A stretch of 46,451 nt of DNA from Promethearchaeota archaeon (GCA_016839745.1 JAEOTS010000107.1:1-46451); one strand, 5' to 3'. Numbered from the stretch's first letter, positions 1 through 9,407 are shown. Made by a program: numbers and translations. Notes: generated by a model from the letters alone, not told the origin.

Positions 1-665
1 ATAATACAAACAAACGCTACAGGTGTAAAGATGAGGGAACCTATTGCAATCGGGATAAGTAAATACACCGCAAATCGATTTCTCCAGATATCCAGGACAT
101 CTCCTAATGTCATTTGATCTTGAATTTGAACTTTCGCATACTTTTTTCTCAAGCTAAAGTATCCTTTCTTTATTTTTCTTCCTATTTTTTTTGCTTCTCT
201 CTTTACGCGATCGATTACTCCCTCGTCTGCAGCTTCTTGAAATTCTTCCTTAATTAAGGGAATTATATATAATGTTAAAATCAAAGAGATAACACCGTAA
301 AGAAAAACTAGAAGATCGATCCAATATTGGATACCCGTAGGAGGTATGGCGGGAGGTAAGCTGGAAACTATACTATAAATCGCGTATCCTATGAGGATCC
401 CTGGGACTATCACTTGAAAAATTACAAGAGCCTGAATTTCTTTTTTACTAAATTTTTCTGTAAAACGATTTAGAATCCACAAAATAACATTTGATACAGT
501 CAATATCAAACCAAACCCGGAAAGGAGCTTCATTGTCCAAAAGAAAATTAAGTAAGTAATGTTCAACGCAACAAATCCAAAGATTAATTCAAGAATCATG
601 AAAATAGTAGTTGCAACTAAACCAATTATATAAAATATATCAAATTTTTTGAGATTTAGATTCAT
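1..665 (-). CDS. integral membrane protein, C-terminus cut by window edge
   Basis: An open frame on the minus strand starts at ATG 663-665 (MNLNLKKFDIFYIIG) and runs without a stop off the left edge, giving about 221 residues. I see about four hydrophobic segments: residues about 9-35, 37-65, 80-105 and 115-140. Then comes a lysine/arginine-rich cytoplasmic-looking stretch (around KREAKKIGRKIKKGY), and a further hydrophobic stretch begins near the edge (VYLLIPIAIGSLIF). No family motif is recognisable, so the function is unknown. It lies upstream of nothing on its own strand except hisS, which is transcribed toward it across a gap of about 40 bases, so the two could be co-transcribed. Confidence 0.75.
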   Translation of the reverse strand, partial: MNLNLKKFDIFYIIGLVATTIFMILELIFGFVALNITYLIFFWTMKLLSGFGLILTVSNVILWILNRFTEKFSKKEIQALVIFQVIVPGILIGYAIYSIVSSLPPAIPPTGIQYWIDLLVFLYGVISLILTLYIIPLIKEEFQEAADEGVIDRVKREAKKIGRKIKKGYFSLRKKYAKVQIQDQMTLGDVLDIWRNRFAVYLLIPIAIGSLIFTPVAFVCI

Positions 666-705
666 AAATAAAATTAATTACTCTAAATCTTAATAATGTT
701 CGTTT

Positions 706-2055
706 TTAGGATGCTGATTCATCAATTATATCATAAATTTTGTCGATGAGAGAATTAATTTTTATCGTTTCTTGCTGCTCAGTTCTCATGTTTTTTACTG
801 TAACTTCATTTTGTTCCATCTCCTTTGGACCAATGATCAATACAATCAAAATACCAAGTTCATTGGCTTTACTCAATTGATTTTTAAGATTTGTAAAACG
901 ATAATCAATAATGCAAGGAAAGTCTTCAGCTCTAATCATTCTAGCGAGTTTTAACGCGTAATTGGATACATTTTCATTAATTGAGCAAATATAAATAGTA
1001 TCTGTGTAATCTTTCTCCCGAATTTCTTCTGGTATTAAATTATAAGTTTTTAGAAATAAAGAGAACATTAGAACGCCCATTCCAAATCCCGTTCCTGTTA
1101 TTTTTTCATCAGAAAACAGAGATAACAAGTCATCATAGCGCCCTCCACCAAAGATGCTTCTAATATTTTCTTTTCCTGTATCAAAAACTTCATAAACTAT
1201 TCCGGTGTAATAATCCAGTCCGCGCACAACACTAGGAGAGAATGTACAATACTCTGAGATTTTCGCATCTTCAAGAAGTTGGATAAATGATGTTAACTCA
1301 TTATACCCTTTGGAATTGTAAAATTCTTTAGGAATTTCTTCAAATCTGTTTAAAAGATCTTCTAGGCTTTTAGCTTCCTTTAGTTTAAAGATACCTTGAA
1401 TTATTATTTCGTCTTGAAAATTATCAAATATGAATTTCTCATATTCGGAGTCTTCCATTTTATCGGCTTTATCTAAGATTTTATAAATCAAAGGTATTTT
1501 TTCTTTAGGAACTTGCAAGAGTAATTCGCACACAGAATCTATAAAGCGACGATTATTGAAGTAAATTTGAAATTGATCTGATGTAGCACCAAATTCAGAA
1601 AAAATGTCAACGATAATGTTAAATATCTCTAAATCAGCATAGAGATTATCTTCTCCTAAAATATCCATATTAATTTGCTTAAATTCCCTGCGACGACCTT
1701 TTTGAGGGCGTTCGTATCGATAACATGTGGGAACTGAGAACCATCTTATAGGCTTTTTTAGTTCTTGACGCTTTGCTGTGATCATTCGTGCTAATGAAGG
1801 AGTAAGTTCAGGAATTAATATTAATTTTTCTCCTTTTTTCTTCTCAACTATGAAAGATTGTTCATTTACTAATTCATCTGAGGATTTAGCGGCAAAAATC
1901 TCAATGGGTTCTAAACTAGGGCTCTCGAATTCATCATAACTATATAAATCCGCAACATCTCGGATAGTATCAATTATCCAGTTTGTTTCCCGCAAATCCG
2001 AAGGATAGACATCTTCCATTCCTCTTAGTGGTTTGGTTGATAGTTTCTTAGACAT
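706..2055 (-). CDS. hisS: histidyl-tRNA synthetase
   Basis: Class II aminoacyl-tRNA synthetase that charges tRNA-His with histidine in the cytoplasm. The N-terminal RGMEDVYP is the usual HisRS opening. Motif 2 is seen in CYRYERPQKGRRREF, the histidine-specific HisA motif in GLDYYTGIVYEVF, and motif 3 in GTGFGMGVLMF. The last roughly 100 residues (from DTIYICSINENVS) form the anticodon-binding domain. At about 449 residues it is within family range. The frame could begin at GTG 2067, but ATG 2055 gives the usual ten or so residues before the RG motif and is preferred. The tRNA-His gene is in the same window at 34326-34428. Assignment is firm. Confidence 0.97.
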   Translation of the reverse strand: MSKKLSTKPLRGMEDVYPSDLRETNWIIDTIRDVADLYSYDEFESPSLEPIEIFAAKSSDELVNEQSFIVEKKKGEKLILIPELTPSLARMITAKRQELKKPIRWFSVPTCYRYERPQKGRRREFKQINMDILGEDNLYADLEIFNIIVDIFSEFGATSDQFQIYFNNRRFIDSVCELLLQVPKEKIPLIYKILDKADKMEDSEYEKFIFDNFQDEIIIQGIFKLKEAKSLEDLLNRFEEIPKEFYNSKGYNELTSFIQLLEDAKISEYCTFSPSVVRGLDYYTGIVYEVFDTGKENIRSIFGGGRYDDLLSLFSDEKITGTGFGMGVLMFSLFLKTYNLIPEEIREKDYTDTIYICSINENVSNYALKLARMIRAEDFPCIIDYRFTNLKNQLSKANELGILIVLIIGPKEMEQNEVTVKNMRTEQQETIKINSLIDKIYDIIDESAS

Positions 2056-2176
2056 AAAATTATTCACTTAAGTTAGCGCTAGTATTATTTAAAAAAACGA
2101 TCATTTACAAATATCTTTTTCGTTTTTATTGAATTTAGGAAGGTTAATATAGCCTTTGCGTGCTAATTGGATTCAA

Positions 2177-2186
2177 GATAAATATC
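2177..2186 (+). promoter_or_regulatory. putative TATA box of the ridA-like gene
   Basis: The AT-rich box GATAAATATC is centred about 34 bases before ATG 2216. This is the spacing expected if transcription starts at or just before the start codon (leaderless archaeal mRNA). It argues against the longer frame that opens at 2156, which would contain this box inside the gene. No BRE could be assigned with confidence. Confidence 0.35.
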
Positions 2187-2215
2187 TATTAAAACAATTA
2201 TGCGTTAATTTAATT

Positions 2216-2593
2216 ATGCCAGATATTAAAAAGATTAACCCAGGAATCCCCGTTGCTGGACCGTATAGTCCAGGTATCAAAGCTGCTAATTTATTATTTA
2301 TTTCTGGTCAAGGCTCGGCTCAAACCGATGAAGATATTAAAGAACAGACTTTAACCACCCTCAATAAAATTAAAAAGATCATAGAAGCTGGAGGAGGTAA
2401 AGTTTCAAACATCGTTAATACAACAGTATTTTTAAAAAATATTAGCGACTTTACGGAGATGAACGGCGTTTACAAGAAATTCTTTGATAATAACGGCGTT
2501 TCCAAATCTTATCCTTCAAGAGCTACAGTGGAGGTCTCCAATTTGCCTCTTCCAAGCATGCTAGTAGAAATAAGTGCAATTGCTGTGTTATAA
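2216..2593 (+). CDS. ridA: RidA family (YjgF/YER057c/UK114) enamine/imine deaminase
   Basis: A 125-residue protein. RidA proteins are trimeric cytoplasmic enzymes that hydrolyse reactive 2-aminoacrylate and related imines formed by PLP enzymes. Family features seen: the GPYSPGIKA motif near the N-terminus, ISGQG, NTTVFLKNISDF, and the C-terminal YPSRATVEVSNLP with the substrate-binding arginine, followed by VEISAIA with the conserved glutamate. The frame is open from 2156, but the 20 extra residues do not match the family and overlap a likely TATA box, so ATG 2216 (MPDIKKINPG) is chosen. The next gene is a PLP-fold enzyme on the same strand, a sensible partner because such enzymes release the imines RidA destroys. 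Confidence 0.93.
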   Translation: MPDIKKINPGIPVAGPYSPGIKAANLLFISGQGSAQTDEDIKEQTLTTLNKIKKIIEAGGGKVSNIVNTTVFLKNISDFTEMNGVYKKFFDNNGVSKSYPSRATVEVSNLPLPSMLVEISAIAVL

Positions 2594-2598
2594 ATCAA

Positions 2599-2621
2599 TT
2601 TATATTTTTTTCTTTTTATTT
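2599..2621 (+). terminator. T-rich terminator after ridA
   Basis: Immediately after the ridA-like stop codon the plus strand carries a run dominated by T (TTTATATTTTTTTCTTTTTA) with no strong hairpin before it. Archaeal RNA polymerase terminates at such oligo-T tracts. It separates ridA from the following gene. Confidence 0.4.
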
Positions 2622-2697
2622 AGCCCTTTTAACAAAATCTAAAAAGCAATTTTCATGTATTAACACTAAATTATTTAGTATGTAGGTTGAAGGAGAT

Positions 2698-3882
2698 TTG
2701 ATTTTAAATTCTAGTTACGATACATTAAAAACTCTAGTAAAAAACAAGAAATTTCCAATGGTTATATGCGATCTTGATGCTTTCAATCAAAATCTAGAAA
2801 GAGTCGGCAAATATCTTAGGAAAACAAAAAAAAGCTTACGACTATGTACGAAATCTGTTAGAGTTCCGGAGTTAGTAAACAAGGTCGAAAAACAAGATTT
2901 TGTAAACGGTATTTTTACGTATAACTCCGCTGAAGCTTTATTTTACGCAGAAAACTATAAAACTGAAGATATATTGTTAGGTTATCCTACTATGTCTAAA
3001 GTTGACGTAGAAGAATTATGTCAAGCGGCAAAAATAGAAGGAGTTAATATTACAGTAATGGTAGATGATATTAAACAGATTGATCTTTTAGATAATATCG
3101 CAGCTAAAAATAACATTGTATTAAGTACATTAATCGAAATTGATGTTGCTGTTAAATTACTAGGAAGAAATGTTGGTGTTTATAGAAGTCCGATTAGAAA
3201 ACCTGAAGTTGTAGTGAATCTCGCGCGTATGATTAGTAAAAAATCTAACTTGAATTTTCGAGGAATTATGGGCTATGAAGCTCAGAACGCTAGCATTGGC
3301 GATGACAAAATGCTATTTCGATTTGCAAAGAGGAGATCACGAAAACATGTAAATAAGTGGCGTCAAAATGTTGTAGAAGCCTTAAGTCTTGCGGGATTTC
3401 AACCTGAAGTTGTAAATGGAGGAGGATCTGGATGTTATCAAGAAACAGCAATTGAGCCATCTATTACAGAAATAGGAATAGGATCGTTACTCTTCAAATC
3501 GCATATTTTCGATACAATTAATTCTTTAAGCGAATATGTACCATCTTTATTTTTTGTTCTTCAAATTGTTAGAAAACCACAAACCAATATTGCAACTGCT
3601 TTTTCAGGAGGATATGTGAGTTCAGGAAGCGCGAGAGCTATGCCTATCTCGGTTATTCCTAAAAGTTTAAAGATATCGAAAGATGAAGGATTTGGAGAAG
3701 TTCAAACACCTTTTATATTTGATCCAAAAGCGATTGAACTGAATCTAGGAGATCCAATCTTCTGTAGGTTCGGTAAAGCAGGGGAACCTCTGGAGCATTT
3801 CAATGAAATCCAAGTTTATAGTAAGGGTGAAATAATCGATAAATATAAAACTTATAGAGGATACGGTAATAGATTTTCTTGA
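2698..3882 (+). CDS. PLP fold-type III amino acid aldolase/deaminase (alanine racemase N-domain family)
   Basis: A 394-residue protein related to D-threonine aldolase/DSD1 and the 'amino acid deaminase/aldolase' group. The opening VICDLDAFNQNLERV and RLCTKSVRVPE (the lysine expected to bind PLP) are typical of the alanine-racemase-like TIM barrel. VNGGGSGCYQ is a phosphate-binding-type loop. The C-terminal IFCRFGKAGEPLEHFNE replaces the HxC metal motif of true D-threonine aldolase, so substrate specificity should not be assumed. Start TTG 2698 has an adjacent purine-rich AAGGAG; the next in-frame methionine (residue 21) would cut the first strand. It lies downstream of ridA on the same strand after about 100 bases. 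Confidence 0.82.
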   Translation: MILNSSYDTLKTLVKNKKFPMVICDLDAFNQNLERVGKYLRKTKKSLRLCTKSVRVPELVNKVEKQDFVNGIFTYNSAEALFYAENYKTEDILLGYPTMSKVDVEELCQAAKIEGVNITVMVDDIKQIDLLDNIAAKNNIVLSTLIEIDVAVKLLGRNVGVYRSPIRKPEVVVNLARMISKKSNLNFRGIMGYEAQNASIGDDKMLFRFAKRRSRKHVNKWRQNVVEALSLAGFQPEVVNGGGSGCYQETAIEPSITEIGIGSLLFKSHIFDTINSLSEYVPSLFFVLQIVRKPQTNIATAFSGGYVSSGSARAMPISVIPKSLKISKDEGFGEVQTPFIFDPKAIELNLGDPIFCRFGKAGEPLEHFNEIQVYSKGEIIDKYKTYRGYGNRFS

Positions 3883-3927
3883 AAATTCATATAGAATTTA
3901 AAAAAAAGAAAAAGAATTGAAATTTAT

Positions 3928-5763
3928 TTAATATAGATCCTTAATTACAAAATCTAAATTAAGATCAGCTAAAATTTCTTTGAGAGGATAACCCGTTTCA
4001 GGATTCCAGCCCATATTTTCACAATAGCCCTTATAATCTTCTAGATAATCGACAGTTACAGTTCTATCAGGTATTTTATTTTTAATTATCTCTATGCCTT
4101 CTCGTAGAGTGAAAGCTTGCCGTAATGTCTGAATTCTTTGACCCGTTTTAATCGCTTCGGCGATATCTAAGTCCCATCCTACGACGGCCTTAACTAATTC
4201 TAATAGAGGATATTTCTGAAAAACATAAACAAATTCGCATAGTCCAAGACTATGAGTAAATTGCATTATAGCGGTAAAAAGCTTTTCAGCTTCACTTCTA
4301 TCCTCTCCTAGACGTTTAAATTTTCTTGGTAAAGTTATTCCTTCAAATAATCCATTTGGTTTAATTATCGGTCCCATTATGAAGAAATCTAAACTCGCTG
4401 TCGTGTGTTTACCAGGTGTTGGGTCGAAAGCAAAAGTAGTGCCCATGTTTTTATAATATTTTGGTGAATGCATGCCTAACTCTTGACCCATTGAGTGCAT
4501 AGCGTATTCCGATCCTTTCCCTAATTTTTCTGCTGCTATTTTAGTACCATCTGCTAGCAGATCACCAATCCCTTCACGATTGATAATTTTATTTAGTAAT
4601 GCAATTATTGATTCTGAATTTCCCCAAGTCAGTTCGAGTCCATCAGTATCATCCTTAGAAATTAAGTTTTTTTCATAACATTCCATTGCGAAAGCTATCG
4701 TTGTTCCAGCAGAGATCGTATCTATTCCAGCTCGATTGCATATATCGTTAGCTTTAAAAATCGTCATTAGATCGTCGTTAAGCAATAAATGCCCGAAGCT
4801 GGCACAAGTTTCGTATTCAGGCCTATGAGTCTCTTCTAATTCCAGCTCCGGAACTTTCATAATCGCACCACACCGAACCGAGCATGAGAAGCATCCGTAA
4901 GGTTTCTCTTTATATTTGTCGATTTCATGATCAGAAATTTTTGTTAATCGATCATCTGGAAAATCTTCTTTAGTGCCTCCCCAGTTTTTGCATGGAGTAT
5001 CTCCTACTTTGAATAAAATTTCATTTCCCATTGTAGTTCCAAATGTTTTATACCCTATTATTCCAGTTGCTGTAGTAGTATTAATTCTGTCATTGTAATC
5101 CTTTGTGTGGTGGATAAGAGCATCTTTATCTGAAATTTCAACTTTATTTTCTCCTTTGAGAACAATCGCTTTAAGTTTCTTAGATCCCATAACAGCTCCG
5201 AATCCAGATCTTGCCGCTATTCTAGCTTTATCATTAACAATTCCAGATATTAAACTTATATTTTCACCCGCTTGACCAATACTTGCAATTTGAACGCTTC
5301 CATGCTTTTCTTTAAGTTTATCTTCGGTTTGTACGACATCCAAGCCCCATAAGTCTGAAGCATCTAAAATTTGTTTTTCTTCTCCCAATATTGTTATATA
5401 TTTCGGACTACCAGCCATTCCTTTAATTAAAATGGCATCATATCCACATTTTTTAATTTCTGGACCGAAATACCCTCCACAGTTAGCGTCCCCCCATGTT
5501 TTTGTAAGTGGCGATTTACCCGCAACCATGAATCGACCTGTCAGAGGTGCTACAGTTCCCGTTAATAAACCAGGAAAAAATCCAAATATCGATTCTGGAC
5601 TGAGAGCATCTGTTTTGGCGGGCATGTTTTCATAAATAAGCTTAACTGCAAGACCAAGTCCTCCTATATATTGACGATAAATCTCTTCTGAAAGTTTTTC
5701 TTCTTTAAAAGTTTCATCAGATAGATTTACCCACAAGATTTTACCTAAATATCCCTTTGACAT
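3928..5763 (-). CDS. aor: tungsten-dependent aldehyde:ferredoxin oxidoreductase
   Basis: A 611-residue AOR/FOR-family enzyme, close to the usual 600-620. It oxidises an aldehyde to its acid in the cytoplasm using a tungsten bis-pterin and a [4Fe-4S] cluster, passing electrons to ferredoxin. Seen: N-terminal GYLGKILWVNLS, PLTGRFMVAGKSPLT and WGDANCGGYFGP (pterin/cofactor region), ARSGFGAVMGSKKLKAI, cluster cysteines C291, C294 and C298 (CFSCSVRC), and a late HSLGLCEF that supplies the fourth cysteine. The aldehyde substrate cannot be read from sequence. It is divergent from the UxaA-type dehydratase pair (start codons about 120 bases apart), so the two may share a regulatory region and a sugar- or amino-acid-derived substrate. 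Confidence 0.95.
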   Translation of the reverse strand: MSKGYLGKILWVNLSDETFKEEKLSEEIYRQYIGGLGLAVKLIYENMPAKTDALSPESIFGFFPGLLTGTVAPLTGRFMVAGKSPLTKTWGDANCGGYFGPEIKKCGYDAILIKGMAGSPKYITILGEEKQILDASDLWGLDVVQTEDKLKEKHGSVQIASIGQAGENISLISGIVNDKARIAARSGFGAVMGSKKLKAIVLKGENKVEISDKDALIHHTKDYNDRINTTTATGIIGYKTFGTTMGNEILFKVGDTPCKNWGGTKEDFPDDRLTKISDHEIDKYKEKPYGCFSCSVRCGAIMKVPELELEETHRPEYETCASFGHLLLNDDLMTIFKANDICNRAGIDTISAGTTIAFAMECYEKNLISKDDTDGLELTWGNSESIIALLNKIINREGIGDLLADGTKIAAEKLGKGSEYAMHSMGQELGMHSPKYYKNMGTTFAFDPTPGKHTTASLDFFIMGPIIKPNGLFEGITLPRKFKRLGEDRSEAEKLFTAIMQFTHSLGLCEFVYVFQKYPLLELVKAVVGWDLDIAEAIKTGQRIQTLRQAFTLREGIEIIKNKIPDRTVTVDYLEDYKGYCENMGWNPETGYPLKEILADLNLDFVIKDLY

Positions 5764-5885
5764 TTTTGTAATCCCCTAATCTGTAATTTTTAGAAATATG
5801 GATCAAGTGAAATTAATAAATAATTTAAATGTTTAGAAAGTTTAAAAATTCATAATAGAAAAGAGTAAAAAATAGTCGATAACTC

Positions 5886-6176
5886 ATGTTTAAACAATTA
5901 AAGAGCTATATTATAATGAATCCAGATGATAATTGTGCTACCGCTCTGGAAGATATACCAAAACATGCAGAACTACGTGTAAATGAAAATAGCATTATTA
6001 TTTACCAAAAAATCTCCTTAGGTCATAAATTCGCTTTATTAGACATTAACGAAGGTGATTTGGTAATAAAATATGGTCAGTCAATAGGAATTGCAACGGA
6101 AGATATAAAGAAAGGAGAATGGATTCATACTCATAATCTCACAAGTCAGTATCTCATGGAGGTTTTGAAGGAATGA
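5886..6176 (+). CDS. UxaA-type dehydratase small subunit (SAF domain)
   Basis: A 96-residue SAF-domain protein matching the N-terminal domain of altronate/galactarate dehydratases and the small subunit of (R)-sulfolactate sulfo-lyase (SuyA). Seen: MNPDDNCATALEDI, LGHKFALLDINEGD, VIKYGQSIG and the closing GEWIHTHNLTS with histidines typical of the family. In many bacteria this domain is fused to the catalytic domain; here it is a separate gene whose stop overlaps the next start (ATGA at 6173-6176), indicating translational coupling. Substrate (a sugar acid or sulfolactate) is not decidable from sequence alone. Confidence 0.88.
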   Translation: MFKQLKSYIIMNPDDNCATALEDIPKHAELRVNENSIIIYQKISLGHKFALLDINEGDLVIKYGQSIGIATEDIKKGEWIHTHNLTSQYLMEVLKE

Positions 6177-7360
6177 AAGAAGAATTTATGGGATATCAAA
6201 GATCGAATAAAGAAGTAGGAATTAGAAACCATATAGCAATAATTTCATCTGTTGTATGCGTAAATCATGTAGTTCAACAAATCGCTAATAAAGTTAAGGA
6301 TGCTGTGCCTATTACTCATCCTTTAGGATGTGGTCAATTCGGACCTGACTATAGCAACACACTAAATACATTAATTGGTTTAGGAGCGAATCCTAATGTG
6401 TTCGGAACTGTAGTTGTTGGTTTAGGGTGCGAAAATATCAGTAGCAAATTATTAGCTAAAAACATCAAGAAATCAAAAAAACCAGTTGAATTTTTTGATT
6501 TACAAGAAGTTCAAGGAGGATCACCTGCAGCGATAGAAAAAGGAATTATGCTTGGGAATAGACTTTCAGAGGAAGCCAGAGAGTTGAAAAGGGAACCGTT
6601 CGATTACTCTCACATCGTTTTAGGATTAGAATGCGGAGGATCTGATTCAATTTCTGGAATATCCGCAAATCCTGCCTTAGGAATTGTATCTGATAGAATC
6701 GTTAAGTTTGGAGGAACTTCAATTTTACCCGAATTTACAGAATGGATTGGGACTGAACATTTGCTTATTAAAAGAGCTATTGATAAAAGTGTCGCAGAAC
6801 AAATACATGAGGTACTCTCCGGTTTTTTAGAAAATCTGAAAACCTTAGGGATTAAATTTTTTGGAGTACAACCAACTCCTGGAAATATTCGGGGCGGATT
6901 GACAACAATTGAAGAAAAAAGTTTAGGTACCATAGCAAAGGCGGGAAAATCACCTATTCAAGGGTTGATTCAATATACTAATAAACCTAAAGGGAAAGGT
7001 TTGTGGTTGATGATCGAACCAGGTTTGGATGTCGAATCTATGACTGGCTTAGCTGGAGTAGGCGCAAACATTATTGTCATGACGACAGGAAGAGGTAGTC
7101 CTTGTGGGAATCCTTTAGTTCCTGTGATAAAACTATGTGGCAATCTAAAAACTTGCGATTGGATGGCAGAAAACATTGATGTTGATATGAGCCCAATTAT
7201 TAAAGGAGAAAAATCCGTGGAAGAACTTGCAGAAGTTCTATGGTTAAAAATGAAGAGCACATTGAATGGAGAAGAAACTCAAGCAGAAAAATTAGGATTT
7301 AATGACATAGCGATCTGGAGAAATACAGCGTCACCGTTTCAATATATGCACTGTAAGTAA
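6173..7360 (+). CDS. UxaA/GarD/SuyB-type dehydratase large subunit
   Basis: A 395-residue catalytic partner of the preceding SAF protein; together they would form an iron-dependent lyase/dehydratase acting on a 2-hydroxy acid. Family features: GYQRSNKEVGIRNHIAI, THPLGCGQFG, GLGCEN, LGLECGGSDSISGISANPALG, PTPGNIRGGLTTIEEKSLG, and VMTTGRGSPCGNPLVPVIKLCGN. Conserved cysteines (C52-type GCG, GCEN, LECGGSD) are consistent with metal binding. The start overlaps the small-subunit gene by four bases. It converges with lutB (stop codons about 12 bases apart). Candidate activities: altronate, galactarate or arabinonate dehydratase, or sulfolactate sulfo-lyase. The assignment to the superfamily is firm; the substrate is open. 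Confidence 0.88.
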   Translation: MKEEFMGYQRSNKEVGIRNHIAIISSVVCVNHVVQQIANKVKDAVPITHPLGCGQFGPDYSNTLNTLIGLGANPNVFGTVVVGLGCENISSKLLAKNIKKSKKPVEFFDLQEVQGGSPAAIEKGIMLGNRLSEEARELKREPFDYSHIVLGLECGGSDSISGISANPALGIVSDRIVKFGGTSILPEFTEWIGTEHLLIKRAIDKSVAEQIHEVLSGFLENLKTLGIKFFGVQPTPGNIRGGLTTIEEKSLGTIAKAGKSPIQGLIQYTNKPKGKGLWLMIEPGLDVESMTGLAGVGANIIVMTTGRGSPCGNPLVPVIKLCGNLKTCDWMAENIDVDMSPIIKGEKSVEELAEVLWLKMKSTLNGEETQAEKLGFNDIAIWRNTASPFQYMHCK

Positions 7361-7372
7361 GAACAAGATAAA

Positions 7373-8674
7373 TTATAAAAATGGATTTTTATCTTTAAAG
7401 ATCTTATCTTTATATTCTTCCAGATCTGGGGGCGCTAAACCTTTATCTGTTGCTTCTTTTTTCAATGATTTTAGAATTTCACCACAGTTTATTGAAACAG
7501 GACACCAATGATAACAATTTTCACATCCCGTGCATAGAAATAGCCCACTATTTACAGCAGATTCAATTCCATTATGAATATAATCTCTTATGATTGCAGT
7601 AGCACCTAATCCATACTTGGAAGCGAAAATATTCCCAAACGCTCGAGAGGCAGTACAGGGAAAAATGCAGGATTTACAGCCAAGGCATTTTAGAATATCT
7701 GCGTAAACTAGATTTTCTTTAGCAGCTTTAGTTCGCCAATCGTCAACAAGGATAACAACCACTTCCTTTGCTCCGTACATGCCTTGAACACTTGTTCCTT
7801 GTATATCAGATGTATTTGATGGTCCTGAAATGAGACTTATATAGTTAAAAGAAACATTATTTATCCTAGATTGCAATTGTGTCATTAAAACTGCATCCAA
7901 GATATTAGGCACGATTTTAGTGATGCCACACACAACTATATGCTTTTCAGTTGCTCTTGTGATAAGACTGATATTACCTTCATTTTCTCCTAAGACAATT
8001 GTTCCATCTTCAGCAGAAATTGCATTCGCAGATGTTAGAGAGACTTTTACATCATTGAGTAATTCTTTCCTGAAGGTAGTTCTAAAATACTCGACGATCG
8101 CTTGAGCTTTAGGTTCAAGTTCTACTCCATACACCTCCTTAATTTTATTTGCGATTTCTTCTTCGGTAAAATGAGCTCCCGGACCAACCTGAAAGCTTGG
8201 TAAAGTATAATTAAATAATTGAACAAGAACATCTCCTAAATCGGTTTCTTTTATCTTTATTTGATTCTTTTTCAAAACATCAATAATCCCGATATCTTTA
8301 GCTTCGGTGGATTTTGACTTATATATGATTTTGTTATCAGCTAACTCTTTCATGAAAATCTTTTGAGCTTCTTCATTAGTTTTTGCGTAATGAACAATGA
8401 AGTTCTTTTTACGCATTATATTAATGCATTTTTCAACATAGGATTCCATATGATTAACAAACTCTTCCCGCATTACGATAAATTTATCTTTATTTCGTTC
8501 AACGAATTCTCGACTTGTATCTTCATATAAATACCTTAAATCATGTTGCCTAGTTTTTATCGTACAAGCCATTTTCCAAAACTTTCCAAATTGGTTTTCT
8601 AAAGTTCCTTCTTCTTGGGAAGTTTCGATCTTTTTCTTAACATTTTCATATAATTCTTTTCCCTTATCAACCAT
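7373..8674 (-). CDS. LutB-like LUD-domain iron-sulfur protein
   Basis: A 433-residue protein with a LUD (lactate-utilisation) domain in the first roughly 310 residues (for example GPGAHFTEEEIANKI, SLTSANAISAEDGTIVLGENEGN, HIVVCGITKIVPN) followed by two [4Fe-4S] motifs, CLGCKSCIFPC and CTGCENCYHWCPV. LutB with LutA oxidises lactate or another 2-hydroxy acid in bacteria. Here it overlaps by eight bases the end of the CCG-domain gene upstream, so the pair is one operon. No LutC homologue is visible. Convergent with the UxaA-type genes; a role in oxidising a hydroxy acid, passing electrons to ferredoxin or a quinone-like carrier, is inference. Confidence 0.87.
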   Translation of the reverse strand: MVDKGKELYENVKKKIETSQEEGTLENQFGKFWKMACTIKTRQHDLRYLYEDTSREFVERNKDKFIVMREEFVNHMESYVEKCINIMRKKNFIVHYAKTNEEAQKIFMKELADNKIIYKSKSTEAKDIGIIDVLKKNQIKIKETDLGDVLVQLFNYTLPSFQVGPGAHFTEEEIANKIKEVYGVELEPKAQAIVEYFRTTFRKELLNDVKVSLTSANAISAEDGTIVLGENEGNISLITRATEKHIVVCGITKIVPNILDAVLMTQLQSRINNVSFNYISLISGPSNTSDIQGTSVQGMYGAKEVVVILVDDWRTKAAKENLVYADILKCLGCKSCIFPCTASRAFGNIFASKYGLGATAIIRDYIHNGIESAVNSGLFLCTGCENCYHWCPVSINCGEILKSLKKEATDKGLAPPDLEEYKDKIFKDKNPFL

Positions 8675-9407
8675 CTAGTGGATCAACTCCTTCCATAATG
8701 TTTACAATAAAATCTTCAAATTTGACCACTGGTTTTTTTATTTGATGCTCTTTTTTTATCCGTACCAAAGCTGTATAGCAAAATGGGCAGGCCGTTAATA
8801 AAATTTTTCCACGATTCAATTGATCAAAAATGAGTTTTGAATTGTAATCGCTATTTTCCTTAAATATAGAATATACACCCCCTCCAGCACCGCAACAAAT
8901 GCTATTAGTTTTATTATTTTCCATTTCCTTGAGTTCAATATTGTCGATTGAATTAAGAATTTCTCTAGGTTCTTCAATTATAGGTACTACAGCATTTCTT
9001 AAGTGACATGCATCGTGATAACTTACTTTTAGCTTTTTCCCAGAATATTTCAAATCTAATTTTGAAAGATTTTCTGGTTCTACTAAAAATTGAAGAAAGT
9101 GTTTTACTTCAATTTTAAATTCATTTCCTAAGAACTGAGTGTAGTATTTTGTTAAGTAATTATAGCATCCAGCACATGTAGTCACGATCTCGGAAACATT
9201 ATTCATTTTAAACCAATTATTAACAAATTCCACATGTTCCTTTAACTCGATATCGCTTCCAATATGATATGATAAAGCCCCACAACAAGGAGCATCGTTT
9301 AAAACTGTGTAGCTTGGATCGATAGTTTGAATAATTTTAATAGCGTTATCACACGTATTCTTATATTTGGAATTAGACAAGCAACCTAAGAATATTAGTT
9401 TTTTCAT
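8667..9407 (-). CDS. CCG-domain Fe-S oxidoreductase subunit (LutA/HdrB-like)
   Basis: A 246-residue soluble protein with two cysteine-rich CCG domains: LGCLSNSKYK plus DAPCCGALSYH with TTCAGCYNYLTKYY in the first half, and SYHDACHLRN plus SICCGAGGGVYS with LTACPFCYTAL in the second. Such domains bind a non-cubane [4Fe-4S] cluster in HdrB or serve as electron-transfer subunits in LutA/GlcF/GlpC. Its 3' end overlaps the LutB-like gene by eight bases. It is divergent from korD, with about 138 bases between the start codons. LutA-like is the better fit because of the LutB partner and small size. Confidence 0.87.
   Translation of the reverse strand: MKKLIFLGCLSNSKYKNTCDNAIKIIQTIDPSYTVLNDAPCCGALSYHIGSDIELKEHVEFVNNWFKMNNVSEIVTTCAGCYNYLTKYYTQFLGNEFKIEVKHFLQFLVEPENLSKLDLKYSGKKLKVSYHDACHLRNAVVPIIEEPREILNSIDNIELKEMENNKTNSICCGAGGGVYSIFKENSDYNSKLIFDQLNRGKILLTACPFCYTALVRIKKEHQIKKPVVKFEDFIVNIMEGVDPLDG

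Noticed and set aside
2156..2215. N-terminal 20-residue extension of the RidA protein
   Set aside because: Does not match the family and covers a likely TATA box; ATG 2216 gives normal length.
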